A stretch of 64,000 nucleotides of DNA. Origin: Typha latifolia. Taxonomy: Eukaryota > Streptophyta > Magnoliopsida > Poales > Typhaceae. Below, piece after piece: positions 24,533 to 36,910 of this stretch (the stretch's first letter is position 1; each line of letters begins with the position of its first letter). The translations under genes and the position numbers were made by a program. The notes under the pieces are model-generated. The model made no database searches. It had not been told where the DNA came from and was given only the letters and a program-made list of their open reading frames with translations. Where the stretch lies: NCBI GenBank assembly GCA_019914945.1, contig CM034110.1:8945808-9009807 (forward strand), in the 5' to 3' direction.

Positions 24533-27000
24533 ATGAACGGCGGGCCATCTGGTTTCCGTAAGCATTTCCTCCTTAAATCTGGATAAATTTTTTTTTTTTA
24601 ATTTTTAGAAATTCCTCTATCTCGTTCCTTGGGATAAGTAGTTTGATAAATTCCTATCCATCTTAAATTTTTTTATCCTCCTGATGATTCCTTTAGACAA
24701 TGCTCCCATCACGAAGGCGATCGTGATCGCCACCGCCCTCTTCACTATCCCATTTGGGATCCATGGCCGTTCTCTGATGCTAGGGTTATCGTATCAGGTA
24801 AGCCAGTTTCTTCTGACACATCCATGTGATGGATTCGGTTTGTAATGGTTAATGGATTAGGGTAATTTCAACTTCTTTTGCTACCAATGTTTGATTCGAT
24901 CTTTTATATTTATTTGTCTGTTGATTGCTTGTTTGCTTCCCAGTTTGCATTGGTTGAACTAGGGTTCAAGGAATATATATTAGAGTGATAACATAATTTA
25001 TAATATTAGAGTTATAACTTAATTTGGTTCCTGGAATACGGTGCTGATAGATGTTCAACTTGCTCCATCACAGGATAAAATTTATTGGGATTTTGTTATT
25101 TTTTCTCCCCGTGCTCAGTGAATATAGTTGTTCATATTCTGTTAATGTTGGTAGAAAGAAGTTAAGTTATGTATTTCCTCTTATGACAGGATATTTATGA
25201 AAAGTTACGGATTTGGAGGTTTGTTTCTTCGGTGTTTGCTTTTTCATCGACACCGGAGTTGATATTTGGGCTATCTCTTCTCTATTACTTCAGGGTCTTT
25301 GAAAGACAAATTGGTTCTAATAAATACTTAGTAAGTGGTTGTCTACTCTACTCTCACTATTTCATATTCGGTGCTAGAAATTTATGAGATTCTAGGAGAT
25401 TGCTATCGAATATTGAGCTGCTTATTTCAGCATTGCACTTGTCATTTTGTTTTACACCTGTTGTCTTTCTTATCTTAGAAATGGATGGAAAATGCACTGA
25501 CTATTTATTTATTTTTGGTACAAGGAGACAAAATCCTAGCCTTATGTTCAAATACTGTTGTTTAAACATGCAGGTATTTATTGTCTTTTCTGTGATAGTT
25601 TCTCTGTTGTTGAGATCCTAACTCTGGGCTATCTCAAAGGTATGTTTCCCCAAAATTTTGCGTTATTCCTGATTGCTTTAATTTGACATACTATTTCTAA
25701 TGGATCAATACTCACTTCTCTTCATTCCAGAGAAGTGACCTACCTTGTCTCCATAATTCTACTTGCTTGCGTAATGCATGTTTTAATTTTTCTTGCAATG
25801 TCAGACATTGCATATAATATTTTGCTTGCATAATCTATTTTTCCTTGCATTTTTGAATTTAACATCACTGGCTTTTGCCCCTGCAGATCCCTCTTTAGGT
25901 AGACTGGCTTCTGGATCGTATGGTCTTATATTTGCATCCTTTGTACCTTTCTTTTTTGATATTCCAGTCTCCTCACGGTTTCAGATATTTGGAGTACGCT
26001 CCAGTGACAAGTTGTTTATATATTTGGCAGGCCTTCAGGTTACCTAATAATAACTTGCTTGTTTAGGTCTTTCATGTATATATAGTGTTTTGGTCTTTAA
26101 TAATGTGGCGACTTATCCATTTCTGTATATGTTCTCCAGCTCCTCTTTTCATCTTGGAAACAATCTCTTATACCTGGCATGTGCGGCATACTAGCTGGGT
26201 TCTTGTACCATCTGAACACTTTTGGCATCCGTAGATTAAAGGTTAGCATCGACTCACTTTCTTTAGAAAAGTTCTTTGTGCATTATATTTTATGCAAACT
26301 TACTCTTTTTTTTACTTTGGCATTTATTTGTTAACAAATTTGTTGCTTTAACATGCTATATTCTGCACAGTTTGGTGCATCTATAACTTCTCATGAATTT
26401 TCAATTTGTATCATGACAATAAGTTTGAACAATGTACAGTTCCCAGATGGTGCAACATCACTCTTCTCACAATTACGATGGCCCTTCTTAAGTAATTCTT
26501 CTCAAGCATTGCCAGGTGGACGCCCTATTGGAAATATACCTTCTTATCCAGTTCGTCAAGCGGAGGCAAGTATTTGTACGAATAATCTTAAATTCTTGAC
26601 CTGGGGGTGTAGATGAAGTCTACATTGAGGTCCTGAGAGCATCATCAGCGAGGTGCCCTAGGAACTTCAACGAATTTTTGCTTTCTAGGAAGTTCCACAC
26701 AGAATGCCTCTCATGGATAAGCTTGCTATCCATGTTAATGAAATGCTGTTAATGCTTTCATTTTTCGCTTGTTTCCTAGTTTACAGAACCTGATTTTAGC
26801 ATCCAGATTTCTCATTTGTCTATCCGTGTCAGGGATATCCGTTACCGAACCCTGTGACTGTGCGAGAACTATCGGAAACTTCTCTTGCTACACTAGTGTC
26901 CATGGGATTTGACAGCAATTCTGCCAGAGAGGCCCTTATGCAGGCGAGAAATGACATCAATGTCGCCACAAACATCCTTCTTGAAGCACAGACACGGTAA
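24533..27000 (+). CDS. UBAC2: UBAC2/rhomboid-like membrane protein with C-terminal UBA domain; 1-nt frameshift in exon 4
   Basis: Exons: 24533-24557, 24697-24797, 25190-25330, 25574-25639, 25887-26038, 26140-26241, 26440-26565, 26833-27000. The order matches plant UBAC2/RBL18-type proteins: start [16 protein letters not shown], a rhomboid-like multi-spanning region ([45 protein letters not shown]), then a C-terminal UBA domain ([17 protein letters not shown]) ending EAQTR. Relatives act at the ER in protein quality control or lipid-droplet/autophagy processes. Exon 4 is 66 nt where 67 is needed: the frame reads SLLLRS-stop where the family has SLLLE, so about 104 aa result unless the base is restored; otherwise the protein would be 293 aa. 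All later exons are clean. The seventh intron starts with GC (GAG/GCAAGT). Either an assembly error or a fresh lesion. Confidence 0.88.
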
Positions 27001-27946
27001 CTGGTGCTCTATAATACCAGCACAATTGCAGACTTCAGAGTTAAAACAGCAGATGACAACCAACTCATTCTTTGCTCTTTGCTTCCTTTTTTAATAGATT
27101 TTACTGTCACAGTTCCATATTTGTTGTATGGTGACTTCCTCTGGCAGTGGGAATTCTGATACTGTAATCAATTGGTCACCCACTATCTGCAGGCTCTTGT
27201 ATTTTGATGTTGATACAAAGACTTGAATGCTGTGTCTGTCGGAACTGGTCAAAGGGGAAAGTGAATTTTAGAGTCCTTATTATTTTTTTAATACATTTAA
27301 GTTTCATTTTCTCGTTTATTTATTTTGTATTACGCAAGCTGTAGAGTTAACAATGATCCCAACCTTTTCCATTTATTCTCCAGAAATACTTGAGTTTCTC
27401 TTAAGACAGTAATTAACAAAATGATATGGACCTGAAATAGTAAGGAAATGGAGTACGTAGTTTAAAAATCCTCTTTCCTCTTCTCAGATCTCTCCCAAGG
27501 CGCAAACAATTTGGAATTTGAAGTAGGAAAGCACACTGGAAAAGAAAAAAGAATGAGAACACTGGAAAATAGAAGACGTGTTTTGATACAATCACCAATA
27601 TAGAATGGGAACACTGGAAAAGAAAAAAGAAAACAATAGTATTCTAATCATTCTTCTTATCACATTGTTTGTTGAAAATCCAATACAAATTCAACTTGAA
27701 AGGTGGCTCTCTTATAAACACTTCAACTGCAAACGGAGTTAATTTATGCAGTCCCTGTAATGCCAGAACAGTTCCCTTTATTTCATTATAATACAAACTT
27801 TAAACCTCAAAGACAACCCTCAGGTCATATAGAAAGATCTGGGCCTGAAATGTACAGCAGGAATCAACTATGCAACTTATCCAGCATTTTTAAGCATGGT
27901 TTACTGCGATGAGACAAATATATGCCTTATACCGCCCTCCTGTGGA
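27001..27946. other. 3' untranslated and intergenic DNA between convergent genes
   Basis: Holds the 3' ends of the plus-strand UBAC2-like gene and the minus-strand phosphatase gene. A short direct repeat (GGGAACACTGGAAAAGAAAAAAGA-like, 27530-27635) is the only notable structure. No gene seen. Confidence 0.4.
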
Positions 27947-30392
27947 TCAAATGTTGCTGACATCAACTTTACTCTTGTGAATTTGGAAGGCAGGGGTAAT
28001 CCAGCTGCCACAGCTGCATTGAATACCTGACCAGTTGAAATATCCTAATCGTGCATCACAATGGATGCATGATAGTTTCCCTTCTAGGGCACCTTCTTCC
28101 ACTGCAAAGATGGAAAGATCAGTCAATTTCATGTGCAATGAGTTTGAATTAATATAAAAGGTACAGAGCATAAGGGAAAACTCAAGTACAAGTTTTTATA
28201 GTTTAAACTAGGAGAATGATAAGATGGTCTTACCTGAAGCCATCCACTTGAGAGGCTCAAGAAATAAAGAAGAGCAATCTTGCTCTTGGAACCTATTAAG
28301 TGGGTTGCCACTTTTTCTTTTCTGCCACTCGAAGGATGTTTCACCCTCACCAGGTACATGGCTTACAACATTTTCTTGCAAAGCCAAAATTCTCCGGCAT
28401 TTCTTGCAGCGGTAAGCAGATCTTCTCTGATCTCCCTTGGAGACATCAGCGAAGAACTTCGATTCAGGAGACAGACCTGGATCAGCTTCAAATATTGATC
28501 TGTCTATCTTCTCTCCAAGTTTATAGGATTGACCTGAAAGGACCATCATACAAGAGACCTTCAACAAGACAGTGATATGTTTCTGTAGTTGCAGAAAGAA
28601 GGATGAAAGCTATGTCACATTAAAACAAAAAGATGTATATCGGAAAGCATGAAAATCCAATGACAACAAGAATAGTCTCCAATGATTATTCTGATCTAGA
28701 ATTATCATAATTGCAGAAGATCGGACAGATCAGGTCGAAATTAATAAAAGACCATTTTGCCTGAATTTTCAGATGCCAAAGCAACGATATTGTAAGAGCA
28801 TTAAGGTGGCATAATCACTTGAATTATAAAATCTCACCTATAATTTTCAATCTGAAGCGCTTGTACATGGGGCTCGAAGTTTCTACTTTAAACCCCATTT
28901 CTTCAAACATTTTTAACTGCATCAAGGGGAAGGCAGACCAATTCAGAATTATATATAACATAGCTTCTTCATGCTACTAACTTATGAAAAAAGTTAATCT
29001 AACCTGTTCCAGAAAACCATCATTAGGACAAACGAATTCGCAAATTTCCCTCAAGGATTCAAGTGCATCTGGAAGACCATGAATGGAACCATGTTACTCA
29101 AGATTATTGGAAAATCACATCTGAACTTCAACACCAAGTGAAGCACGTGAATCAGACATGCAGACAATATTAAGATACCACCTCACTATAATAGAAAGTA
29201 ACAGAATATGCTTGTTCAAACCTTCCAGAGATTTCTGTTCTGTTCTCATGAGATATGCAGTTATGATCGACGCGCTGCAATAAAAGGACAGAAAATACAA
29301 AAGGTGTATGTAAAGCAAATGATGGAAGCAGAGAATCAGGGAACAGATGAAGGTATTCAACAGTAATCAGGAACACATGCAGGCAAATTATAAGTCCACT
29401 GATAACTTGATAACACTAAGTCTGAACTCACCCGAGCTCTATTTCATTGGACATTAATATTCAACCCACTTTTCGATCCCCTTGTTATGTAGTATACTAA
29501 TATGGTATTCCAAAAATTCTAGCATATCATTGGTTATTCAAATCAACATAAAAGTCTGGTAAGTCTTCAAGGTTTCTGACAAAGATGGTGATAGTCCTCG
29601 CAGGGAGAAAAATTCAAGCATATAAGCATGAAGGTAAAAATACTTGTACACACGGAATCATGCACAGCCACACACAAGCCGGCATGAATTAATTTCTATA
29701 TATAGTTAATGCGAGCTAACGAAGCAACTCACTTCTTGTATCAGTGGATTTAGGGATCTAAAACTAACATGACTAGTGGGAAGAAAGATCAACTCTAGCA
29801 ATTAGTACACGATTTAAATTTAGAAAAATAACCTTTTAATTACTTGCATCCTTTAGCAAAAGGTCAAAGCTTATAAAAAAAGAATACAAAATTAAAAAAG
29901 AAAAAGAAAAAACCCCTCAAAAACCTTATCCAGAAAAAGAATTATATACCTTCTTGATACTCCTGCGAAGCAATGCACCAGCACGGACCCTTCCTTCCTC
30001 CCTTGGTCGATGAAATCCAAGCACACGTCCAAGTAATCCAAGAGGTTCTCGTCCTCCGTATCCCTGAGCGGCACGGCCATCCTAACCAGCTTCATCTCCC
30101 GCCCCACGCGCTCGAGCGAGTAGAGGAGCTTCTCCGGCGCCAGCGACTTCTTAGGCGACTCCCCGGCTCCGGCGAAGACCTTGCGGATCTCCTCCGCTGG
30201 GATCGAGAGGCCCGGCCGCCACTCCGAGAAGAAGGAGATCGAGGCCGAGCTGAGGATGGAAAGGACGTGGGTGATCCCTCCTCCTCCTCCTCCTCCGCCG
30301 CCGCCGCCGCCGCAGCTGTTGCCACCTTGGAGGACCTCGGCGGCGTCGGTGATGTCGCCGAAGAAGAGACGATCCCGGACCAAGTACGGCAT
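27947..30392 (-). CDS. DUSP12: Dual-specificity phosphatase, YVH1/DUSP12 type
   Basis: Six exons on the minus strand (29950-30392, 29222-29274, 29004-29068, 28838-28916, 28234-28533, 27947-28101) give 364 aa. The phosphatase domain starts MPYLVRDRLFFGDITDAAEV. The catalytic signature HCFAGVSRS has Cys141, its last Ser codon split by the first intron, and the likely general acid is Asp111 (VPLRDTEDEN). The C-terminal zinc-binding region typical of YVH1 follows: YRCKKCRRILALQENV, GKLSCIHCDARLGYFNW, GIQCSCGSWITPAF. Yeast YVH1 acts in late 60S ribosome maturation; the role here is inferred by family only. Residues 28-39 are a pure run of 12 glycines encoded by GGA/GGC-type triplets, inserted just before ITHVLSILSS. 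The start MPYLV is preferred over an in-frame upstream ATG at 30542 because the family begins there. Confidence 0.94.
30276..30313. repeat. Trinucleotide repeat coding for poly-Gly in the phosphatase gene
   Basis: On the plus strand this is CCT repeated, then CCG repeated. Translated on the minus strand it is the 12-Gly run at residues 28-39. The mixed CCT/CCG composition suggests two linked expansions. Confidence 0.85.
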
Positions 30393-31983
30393 CGCCTTCT
30401 TCTTGGCGGTTTCGTTCGAGGTCTGTACCCCAAATCCTAACCCTAGATTTAAAGACGAAGGAGGAGTTGTCCTCGTTATCCTCCTTCCATCGAGAGATGG
30501 ATACGTCGGAATATTCTGTTTGGGTATCACCACCCACATCAACTACCTTTTACGAAAAACCTCCTTAATTTCATATTTTCATATATTCACTCTTACATTA
30601 TTACGTACATTTGCAAAAAAATCCCATTCTTACTTTATATTAGCCTTTCGACTAGAAGTGCATGGATCAATCTGCAAATTGGCACGATAATGGATGTAGT
30701 GACTGTAGTCACAACTCGACCACCACCACCAATAATTCCAAGCTGACGACGATACAATCATACACCTAAGAAAGCTTCCAAAATACTTCAAGAAATTGGA
30801 AAACTCCATGATTGGATTGTGCAATATATATATATTTTTTAATTCTTTGGGGCTACTTATTTATGATTTAGTCCGATTTAGACTTTCCTCGTGAATTTTA
30901 AATTTAAGTACTTAATTCTCTACTATCAAAATCAAATTACAATTATTAGTCAAAAATTAACAGGAATGTAAAAAAGATTTAATATTCTTATAGAAATATA
31001 GTATGATTTGAATATGATAGTGATAGTTTGGCCAGAGCTCCTTTTAGATGAAAAATCTAACATTTATAATATAATTTGAACTGCATAAAATTTCAGTGTT
31101 TAAATTTTTAGTACAAGAATGAAAATTAAGATGGAGCTGAAAAAAAATATAAGGTAAATTATTTTCCCCCTTCTATCCTTAAATTAGTGGAGCTTAATCC
31201 TGACAAGGAAATTGGGGGCCATGTCGCGATTGATTGGTACATTAGATAGCTCAGTATCCATTTAATTCTTTCTGTTTATTTTGATGGATATGCATACTAA
31301 TAGACAAGTAGCAACCAATGAGTTTAGGAAAGACAGAAGAAATCTATCCTTGAATAGGGCTCAATCAATTGTCTTGGCATTATTTGTGCCTATAAAGTAT
31401 AAATACCTATGTTTTAGTAATTTGGAGACTTTTGCAGTTTAATGGCATTAAATTTTTTGATTTATAATAATTAACTATAGTAAATTGTGTGCACTTCGTT
31501 ATAACAAAATATGCTTCAACTATAATATATATATACACTCAATTTTATATACTAAAACAAAAAATTACATACAATTAAATTGTAATAACGCTGGTTCATC
31601 AATCATCATTCTTCGCGAAATGGTGCCGATAATTTTCCTTCGAGCAATGAAAGTTACAATGGCATGAGTTTTGAGATGCAGTATGAAAGTCTAATATTAA
31701 TGAATCTCTAAGGAGCAATTCATTTTATTCACTTTACCATGCAAAGCAGAAAATGCATCAGAAACAGTGATTAGCTGTATAAATTAGCATTGAAGAGTGC
31801 CTAATGTTCATGTTGGCAAACAAAACTGACCTATACATTGAGTAACACTTTCTATGAGAATTCTTACAAAGGAAGGTGAAAAAAAACAACAAAACAAGGT
31901 AGTATATCATCTTTCTAGAAACATGAAGGGCAAATTGCAACAGAGGTACCATATGGAACATAAAGAGCGTTTTAGAGGACCTT
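30393..31983. other. Intergenic, AT-rich: phosphatase promoter and AP-1 sigma 3' region
   Basis: No gene seen. The leader and promoter of the minus-strand phosphatase lie at the left. The 3' untranslated region of the minus-strand AP-1 sigma gene occupies the right end (about 31700-31983). Confidence 0.4.
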
Positions 31984-34900
31984 CTACTTTGTCGCCTGGG
32001 CAATTATATTGCTAATTGAGCTGGCCTGCTCTTTTGCGGTTTCAACCAATGAATCCTGTAAGATAAAAATAGACATCATAAACACACCTAATTATTGGAA
32101 GAGTTACATGATGATGATCATGGAATGTAGTTCGATTCCAAACTGGAACAAGAGACTTCATTTCAAGTTTTCAACCCTATTCTAAGTACCAGTACCTGTG
32201 CAGCTACCAGTCGTGCAACTGTTTTCTTGCTTGACTCTTGAAGTTCACCGGCAATCAGAATCTCATCCAGTATGTAGTATGCCTAAATACATTTATTTCA
32301 GCAGTGGGAGTATCAAACTAACATGATTTACTTATAGATAGAGAAATACCTTGTGGAAATTGAAGATCAAGTCCAGCTCGCAGACCTGTGAAGGAACATA
32401 ATTCGCAGAGGTATGTTATTGACATCACACTCGGAAAGCACAAGGACGGAAGTTAGAGAACTTACACTGCCAAAGTAACGGTCCAATATCTCAACAAAAT
32501 GATGTATGATTTCAAGGATTTCAAGTTCATTGTCATCAGCATCAATGCACATACAGAAATAAAGACTGGCATACCTGTAGACAATAGCTCTTACATCAAC
32601 CTGACTTTTAGAAAATTAAATAAATAAACCAACACCTTCAGGAGTTGCTCATATTTTCACGGATCCTATTACCTTCTATATACAACTTTGTATCCTCTCC
32701 ACTCAATAAAATTGCAAAGCTTTGGACCTCTTGAAAGTATGACTCCACTAAGTTCCCGAATTATCTTTTACATATGAATAACAAAATCTTAGTACTAGAA
32801 TATTACCAAATAACAAACAGTCAGCAATATCAAATTTAAGCTTAACATATCTTATTATCCTCTAATCTTTTATTGGAACTAAAAATATTATAAAAAGCAG
32901 CAGAATATATTAACTCCTTATAGATGAGATATTTTCTATTACCCACATGCCATATGATATAACTAGGTGGAGATGCTGCTACCTAGATATGCATTGGCAA
33001 AGTTTCACACGAGAGGCTGGTTCCAGGGGAGATTCCTGTCAGGCATGTACACTCCAATAAAAGGTCAAACTTGATGATGTTATCTTTTCTTGATTTCTAT
33101 TCTGAAAGTCCTTTTCTAGAACTAGTTCTAGAACAGAGGGGGAAAAACTCACAAGCATGTAATTAAGTTAAATTAAGTACATAACAGTTGATTGTGTTCT
33201 CTTTAATCTATCTAAACAACCATTTTATTTTTCCATTCTTAATGTATGTTCTGCTAGGTACTTAGGATTCCTTATTCAACTTGAGTTCATTTTATAACAT
33301 AAGAGAAGGATAATGTAGTTATGCAGGTCTCTTTTAATAAAAAAAATTATAATATCAATCTTAAACACATATTCATGTCAAGACAGAAAGAGAAAGGAAG
33401 TGAGTTGGTAAAAGAAAGGAATTTAGGAGCTTGGAGTGTTGTAGATTAGGAAGAGATGAATGTGGTCTCTATTTGCAAAGATGTGGAGGAAGTTGCTAGC
33501 TGATGAAAATCAGATTTGGGCTAATATAGTTTATCAGAGATATTACAGGCGGTTGAAGAAGGATGAATTCAAATTGTTGATTTCTAAAGGGTGTAATCTT
33601 TAGAGAGATGTTATACTCTGAGCTCCTTTCAAAATTGGTACATATAGAGCTATGAGTGATGATGTGGACATAAAATTTGGAAAGATATATGCGTTGGTGA
33701 ATGTTCTCTAGCTACTAAGTTTCCTAAATTGTTTGCTGTTATTTGGGATAAAGACTTTTATGTTTCTGAGTTATGAAATGGCAGAAGCTTGGATATTATA
33801 TAGGAGATTCTTTGATGTTTCATTGTGACAGGAGGAGTACAATCTTGTGCATGCTGAGTAATGGGTATACACCTATTAATGGTGTGAAGCAGTGAAAGAC
33901 AAAATTAAATGGAGGTTTGATTCAAAGAATATCTTTACTCTTAGAACACTGTATAGATTCCTTAATAATAGTGGCTAGAGTTATCTTGATTTATGGAAGA
34001 TGGGCATTCCTCTTAACATAAAAAGCTTTTTCTTGTTTGCAATAACAGGGTCTCTTAACTTGAGACAACCTGATTATAAGGAATTGGTCTAGTAATAACT
34101 GCTGTACTTTTTAAAGAGGAGAGTGTCAAACATCTGTTTCTGAAGTATAGATATGCTAATACCTAGGGCAATTTCAGTCCTAATGTTTTTAATGATGTTT
34201 GGATTGTTGGAACATATAGAGGTGTGAGGAAGGCAAATAGAAAGTAGTGGAAAATGTGGACGGCAACATATTCTGTCTCTTTGGCTTGAAAGAAATATTA
34301 GAACATACAAAAATCCTAACCCCAAGCAACCTGCTGAGATGGTGTATCAAATTAACAATCCGTTTATTTTCTGGGAAGAAATATAAGGAGATGATTCACA
34401 GAAGAAAGCCAGACTTCAAATCGATAGAAGGAAGAAGGATATTATTGCGCTAGATAACTAATTTTATTGCTCTTTACTGTTTTGATGTGTTTGTCTCGGT
34501 GTGAGATTCCTGTGTTTTCTTTCAGACTGTCAAGCATGTAAACAATTTCAATCTTGCCAAGAGAGGCTACTTGATAAACCATAGATTATAAAGTTTCAAT
34601 ACAGAACAAAAGAATAGTGATCTGTTACGAAGTGTTTACCTTTGATCTTTCCTTCTGTGTATAAGGAGAGTACCATTTTGTCAATCTAACCTTCCCCTGC
34701 CTGCTAATTAGAAGCACGAAATGGATCTAGGAAAGGGGAAAAAAAGACATACTCATGGTTATATCAAACAAGAAACGACTTTGAAGCTCTTAAAGTAGGC
34801 AATGAACCTAAGAAAATGAAAATTTTCACTTAGTTCTATTTTTCCTCTAAACAGTAATTCATGGCGAATACCAGAGTTTGAGAAACTTTTGGGAGACAAA

Positions 34901-35336
34901 AATAAAACTAATCACACTGCAATAAAAAGAAGCAACGGTAACATCGCAAATTAAAACACACACACACACACACACAACATGAAAAGCAAAGAACTGGCTT
35001 AAAATCAAACAAAGCCAATCATTCCGATCATAACATCAGCTCAATATTTGATCCCTAGCAAACAAGCAAAAAACCAGAAACCTAAACAAACTAACCGCTC
35101 TCCATGAATCCGAAACCAAGGGACGTCCATCTTCACAAAAAAAATAAGGACTTCACGATCCTAATAATCAATTATCAAAACTGGAATCATGCTAAAAAAA
35201 CGGACACGACATCTAATTCCAACATTCAGTTCTTCTTCTTCTTCAAAGCAAGCAGGATAGATCGTGTTCTAAACTTTTTTCTGATTCAGATCAAATTATA
35301 GTAAAAGAAGCAACGGGAAATCGACGATATTACCAT
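31984..35336 (-). CDS. AP1S: AP-1 clathrin adaptor complex, sigma subunit
   Basis: Small subunit of the trans-Golgi/endosome AP-1 adaptor. Seven coding exons (35334-35336, 34640-34726, 32673-32764, 32466-32574, 32350-32385, 32196-32282, 31984-32055) give 161 aa, the exact family length. The product starts [16 protein letters not shown] and contains [85 protein letters not shown] and ends [12 protein letters not shown]. The Arg/Trp-rich face and the VCELDLIF segment match those that bind dileucine cargo signals in sigma subunits. The first coding exon contributes only the ATG, followed at once by the donor GTAATA. The 1.9-kb intron 32765-34639 holds a LINE remnant. The acceptor of exon 3 (GTAAAAG/ATA) is weak but supported by frame and homology. 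Confidence 0.96.
33440..34180 (+). mobile_element. Decayed LINE-type retrotransposon fragment inside an AP1S intron
   Basis: Plus-strand translation, interrupted by stops and shifts, gives the post-reverse-transcriptase region of plant LINEs: [20 protein letters not shown], then [20 protein letters not shown] and [17 protein letters not shown], and near 34110 a zf-RVT-like ESVKHLFLK trace. It lies antisense to the host gene AP1S. No ends, poly-A tail or target duplication could be fixed, so the borders are approximate. Confidence 0.72.
34956..34976. repeat. (CA)n microsatellite in AP1S intron 1
   Basis: About ten CA dinucleotides in the intron directly after the AP1S start codon. Confidence 0.85.
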
Positions 35337-36910
35337 GATTGCAGCTAAAGCTGGAGGACGACCCGAACTTCCAACGCCTTTCTAATTTTCGCGCAAGCTA
35401 CGGGCTTTATTCTCGTCGGCCGGTCCGTCGGAATAACCGGTTCGGCTAAGTTGTTGAAGTTTCGAACCCGCGAAGTTTCGAGAGTTGTCCAGGTTAGTGT
35501 TTTAGCTGGGTTTGACTTTTGAGCACCTTCGTCCTTCGACCATTCATTAGTAAATTTTATATTAAAATTATTTTAGAACTTCCATAGTAAATGTTTCGCA
35601 TTGAAAACTTTATTAAATGATCATATTTATCGTCCAAAATATTATGAGTTACAATATAGAATCATATTATAGTAAAACTTCATATCAAGTTTTAATATCT
35701 TATAGTTGTTCTGTAAGCCGGGGGTTTGTGGCATTTTTTTAGTATTTATTAAAAGTACAAGGGTCATATTGGAAAGGTAAAGCAGCAGGCAGGGTCGGAA
35801 ACGCAAGAAAAAAAATCTATTGTAAATAGCATCTGGATTCTGGATGAACAATCTTGTCTTCAAAAGAGAAATGTGCCATTTTCAAAAGGACAGGGGGTTA
35901 AAAGTAAAAACATGATGTCCAATAATCTTTTCAAAAGCTCCATTTCTTTGGAAATATTTACCTTGATTTGCCTTTTGTAATCCTCTCTCTCTCTCCCTCT
36001 TGTGTCCTCTCTACCTCCTTTTATCTCCTTCCTCTTGTACATTCTTTCTCTCAAAATAAAAAAAATAAAAAAATTAAAATTAGTAGCCAGTGCTACCAAT
36101 TCATAATTATAGAATTTATTTGTTATATGAAAGAAAAATAAAGAAATCAAGAGAAAAAAAAGCAAGCATAAAGTTAATGCGCATCAGAGATACAGAAGCT
36201 TGGCCGCATATGGTCTATGCGATCTAAAGGTCTTTGTGCATCAGATGAGTGTTGCTAACCGCAGAGCCTACTACCAAATCAAAGAACCAACAGGATAATT
36301 AACTTTTTCTTCTTTTCTTCTCATACAATAATCATATGGCATCAAGGGCCTAGTATGTGAATTCTCCACAAAAAAAGAATCTCAAAAAGAGACTAGTCTG
36401 TGAATATCTTTTATATATTAAGCAAATTATAATAAACGGAGCCACTCTCTCCAAATTTAAAAACATATGGCCGCATCAAAGATAACATAGCTCAGTCCTT
36501 AATTCATGTTTATCCCTTATCCGCCGGGACTTTTGCTGGGTTATCCTCCTCCTCGGTACCCAAATCTCATTTTGCTCATGGTCACATGGATGGCATCAGT
36601 TCCCGACCTCAGTCTGCATAGCAGCAGCAGCCTCATGCCCAGTGTAGATATCCAGTGGTTGGCAACGTATGCTAGTTATTGGCAGCTACGGTCTGGCTCT
36701 TCTGGATCTGCATGCGCATACAGTATTATGTATATAAATTCGCCACAAAAGCATGTGACTTTTATAGGATATGATATTGGGAACCCTCCAAAATAGAAGA
36801 GTACAAACTGTTTTGCAAGATTTTTGGGGCATTTATCGTCCCAAGCAGAATGATCTATGAACCTTCTTTTCTTAAAAGTGAAAGAAACTACAGTTGAAAG
36901 ACGAAGCAAG
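35337..36910. other. Intergenic: AP1S leader/promoter and 3' flank of ECM29
   Basis: The minus-strand AP1S leader lies at 35337 to about 35460. The rest is AT-rich with a CT-rich patch near 35980-36030. No gene recognised; the stretch at about 36500-36790 is open on the plus strand but has no family resemblance. Confidence 0.4.

Noticed and set aside
29973..30690. Plus-strand open frames across the phosphatase first exon
   Set aside because: Shadows of GC-rich coding sequence including the poly-Gly repeat; they contain poly-Pro/poly-Ala from the triplet run.
36506..36796. 96-codon plus-strand open frame starting MFIPYPPGLLLGYP
   Set aside because: No recognised domain, no supporting splice or leader context, and it lies in the 3' flank of ECM29.
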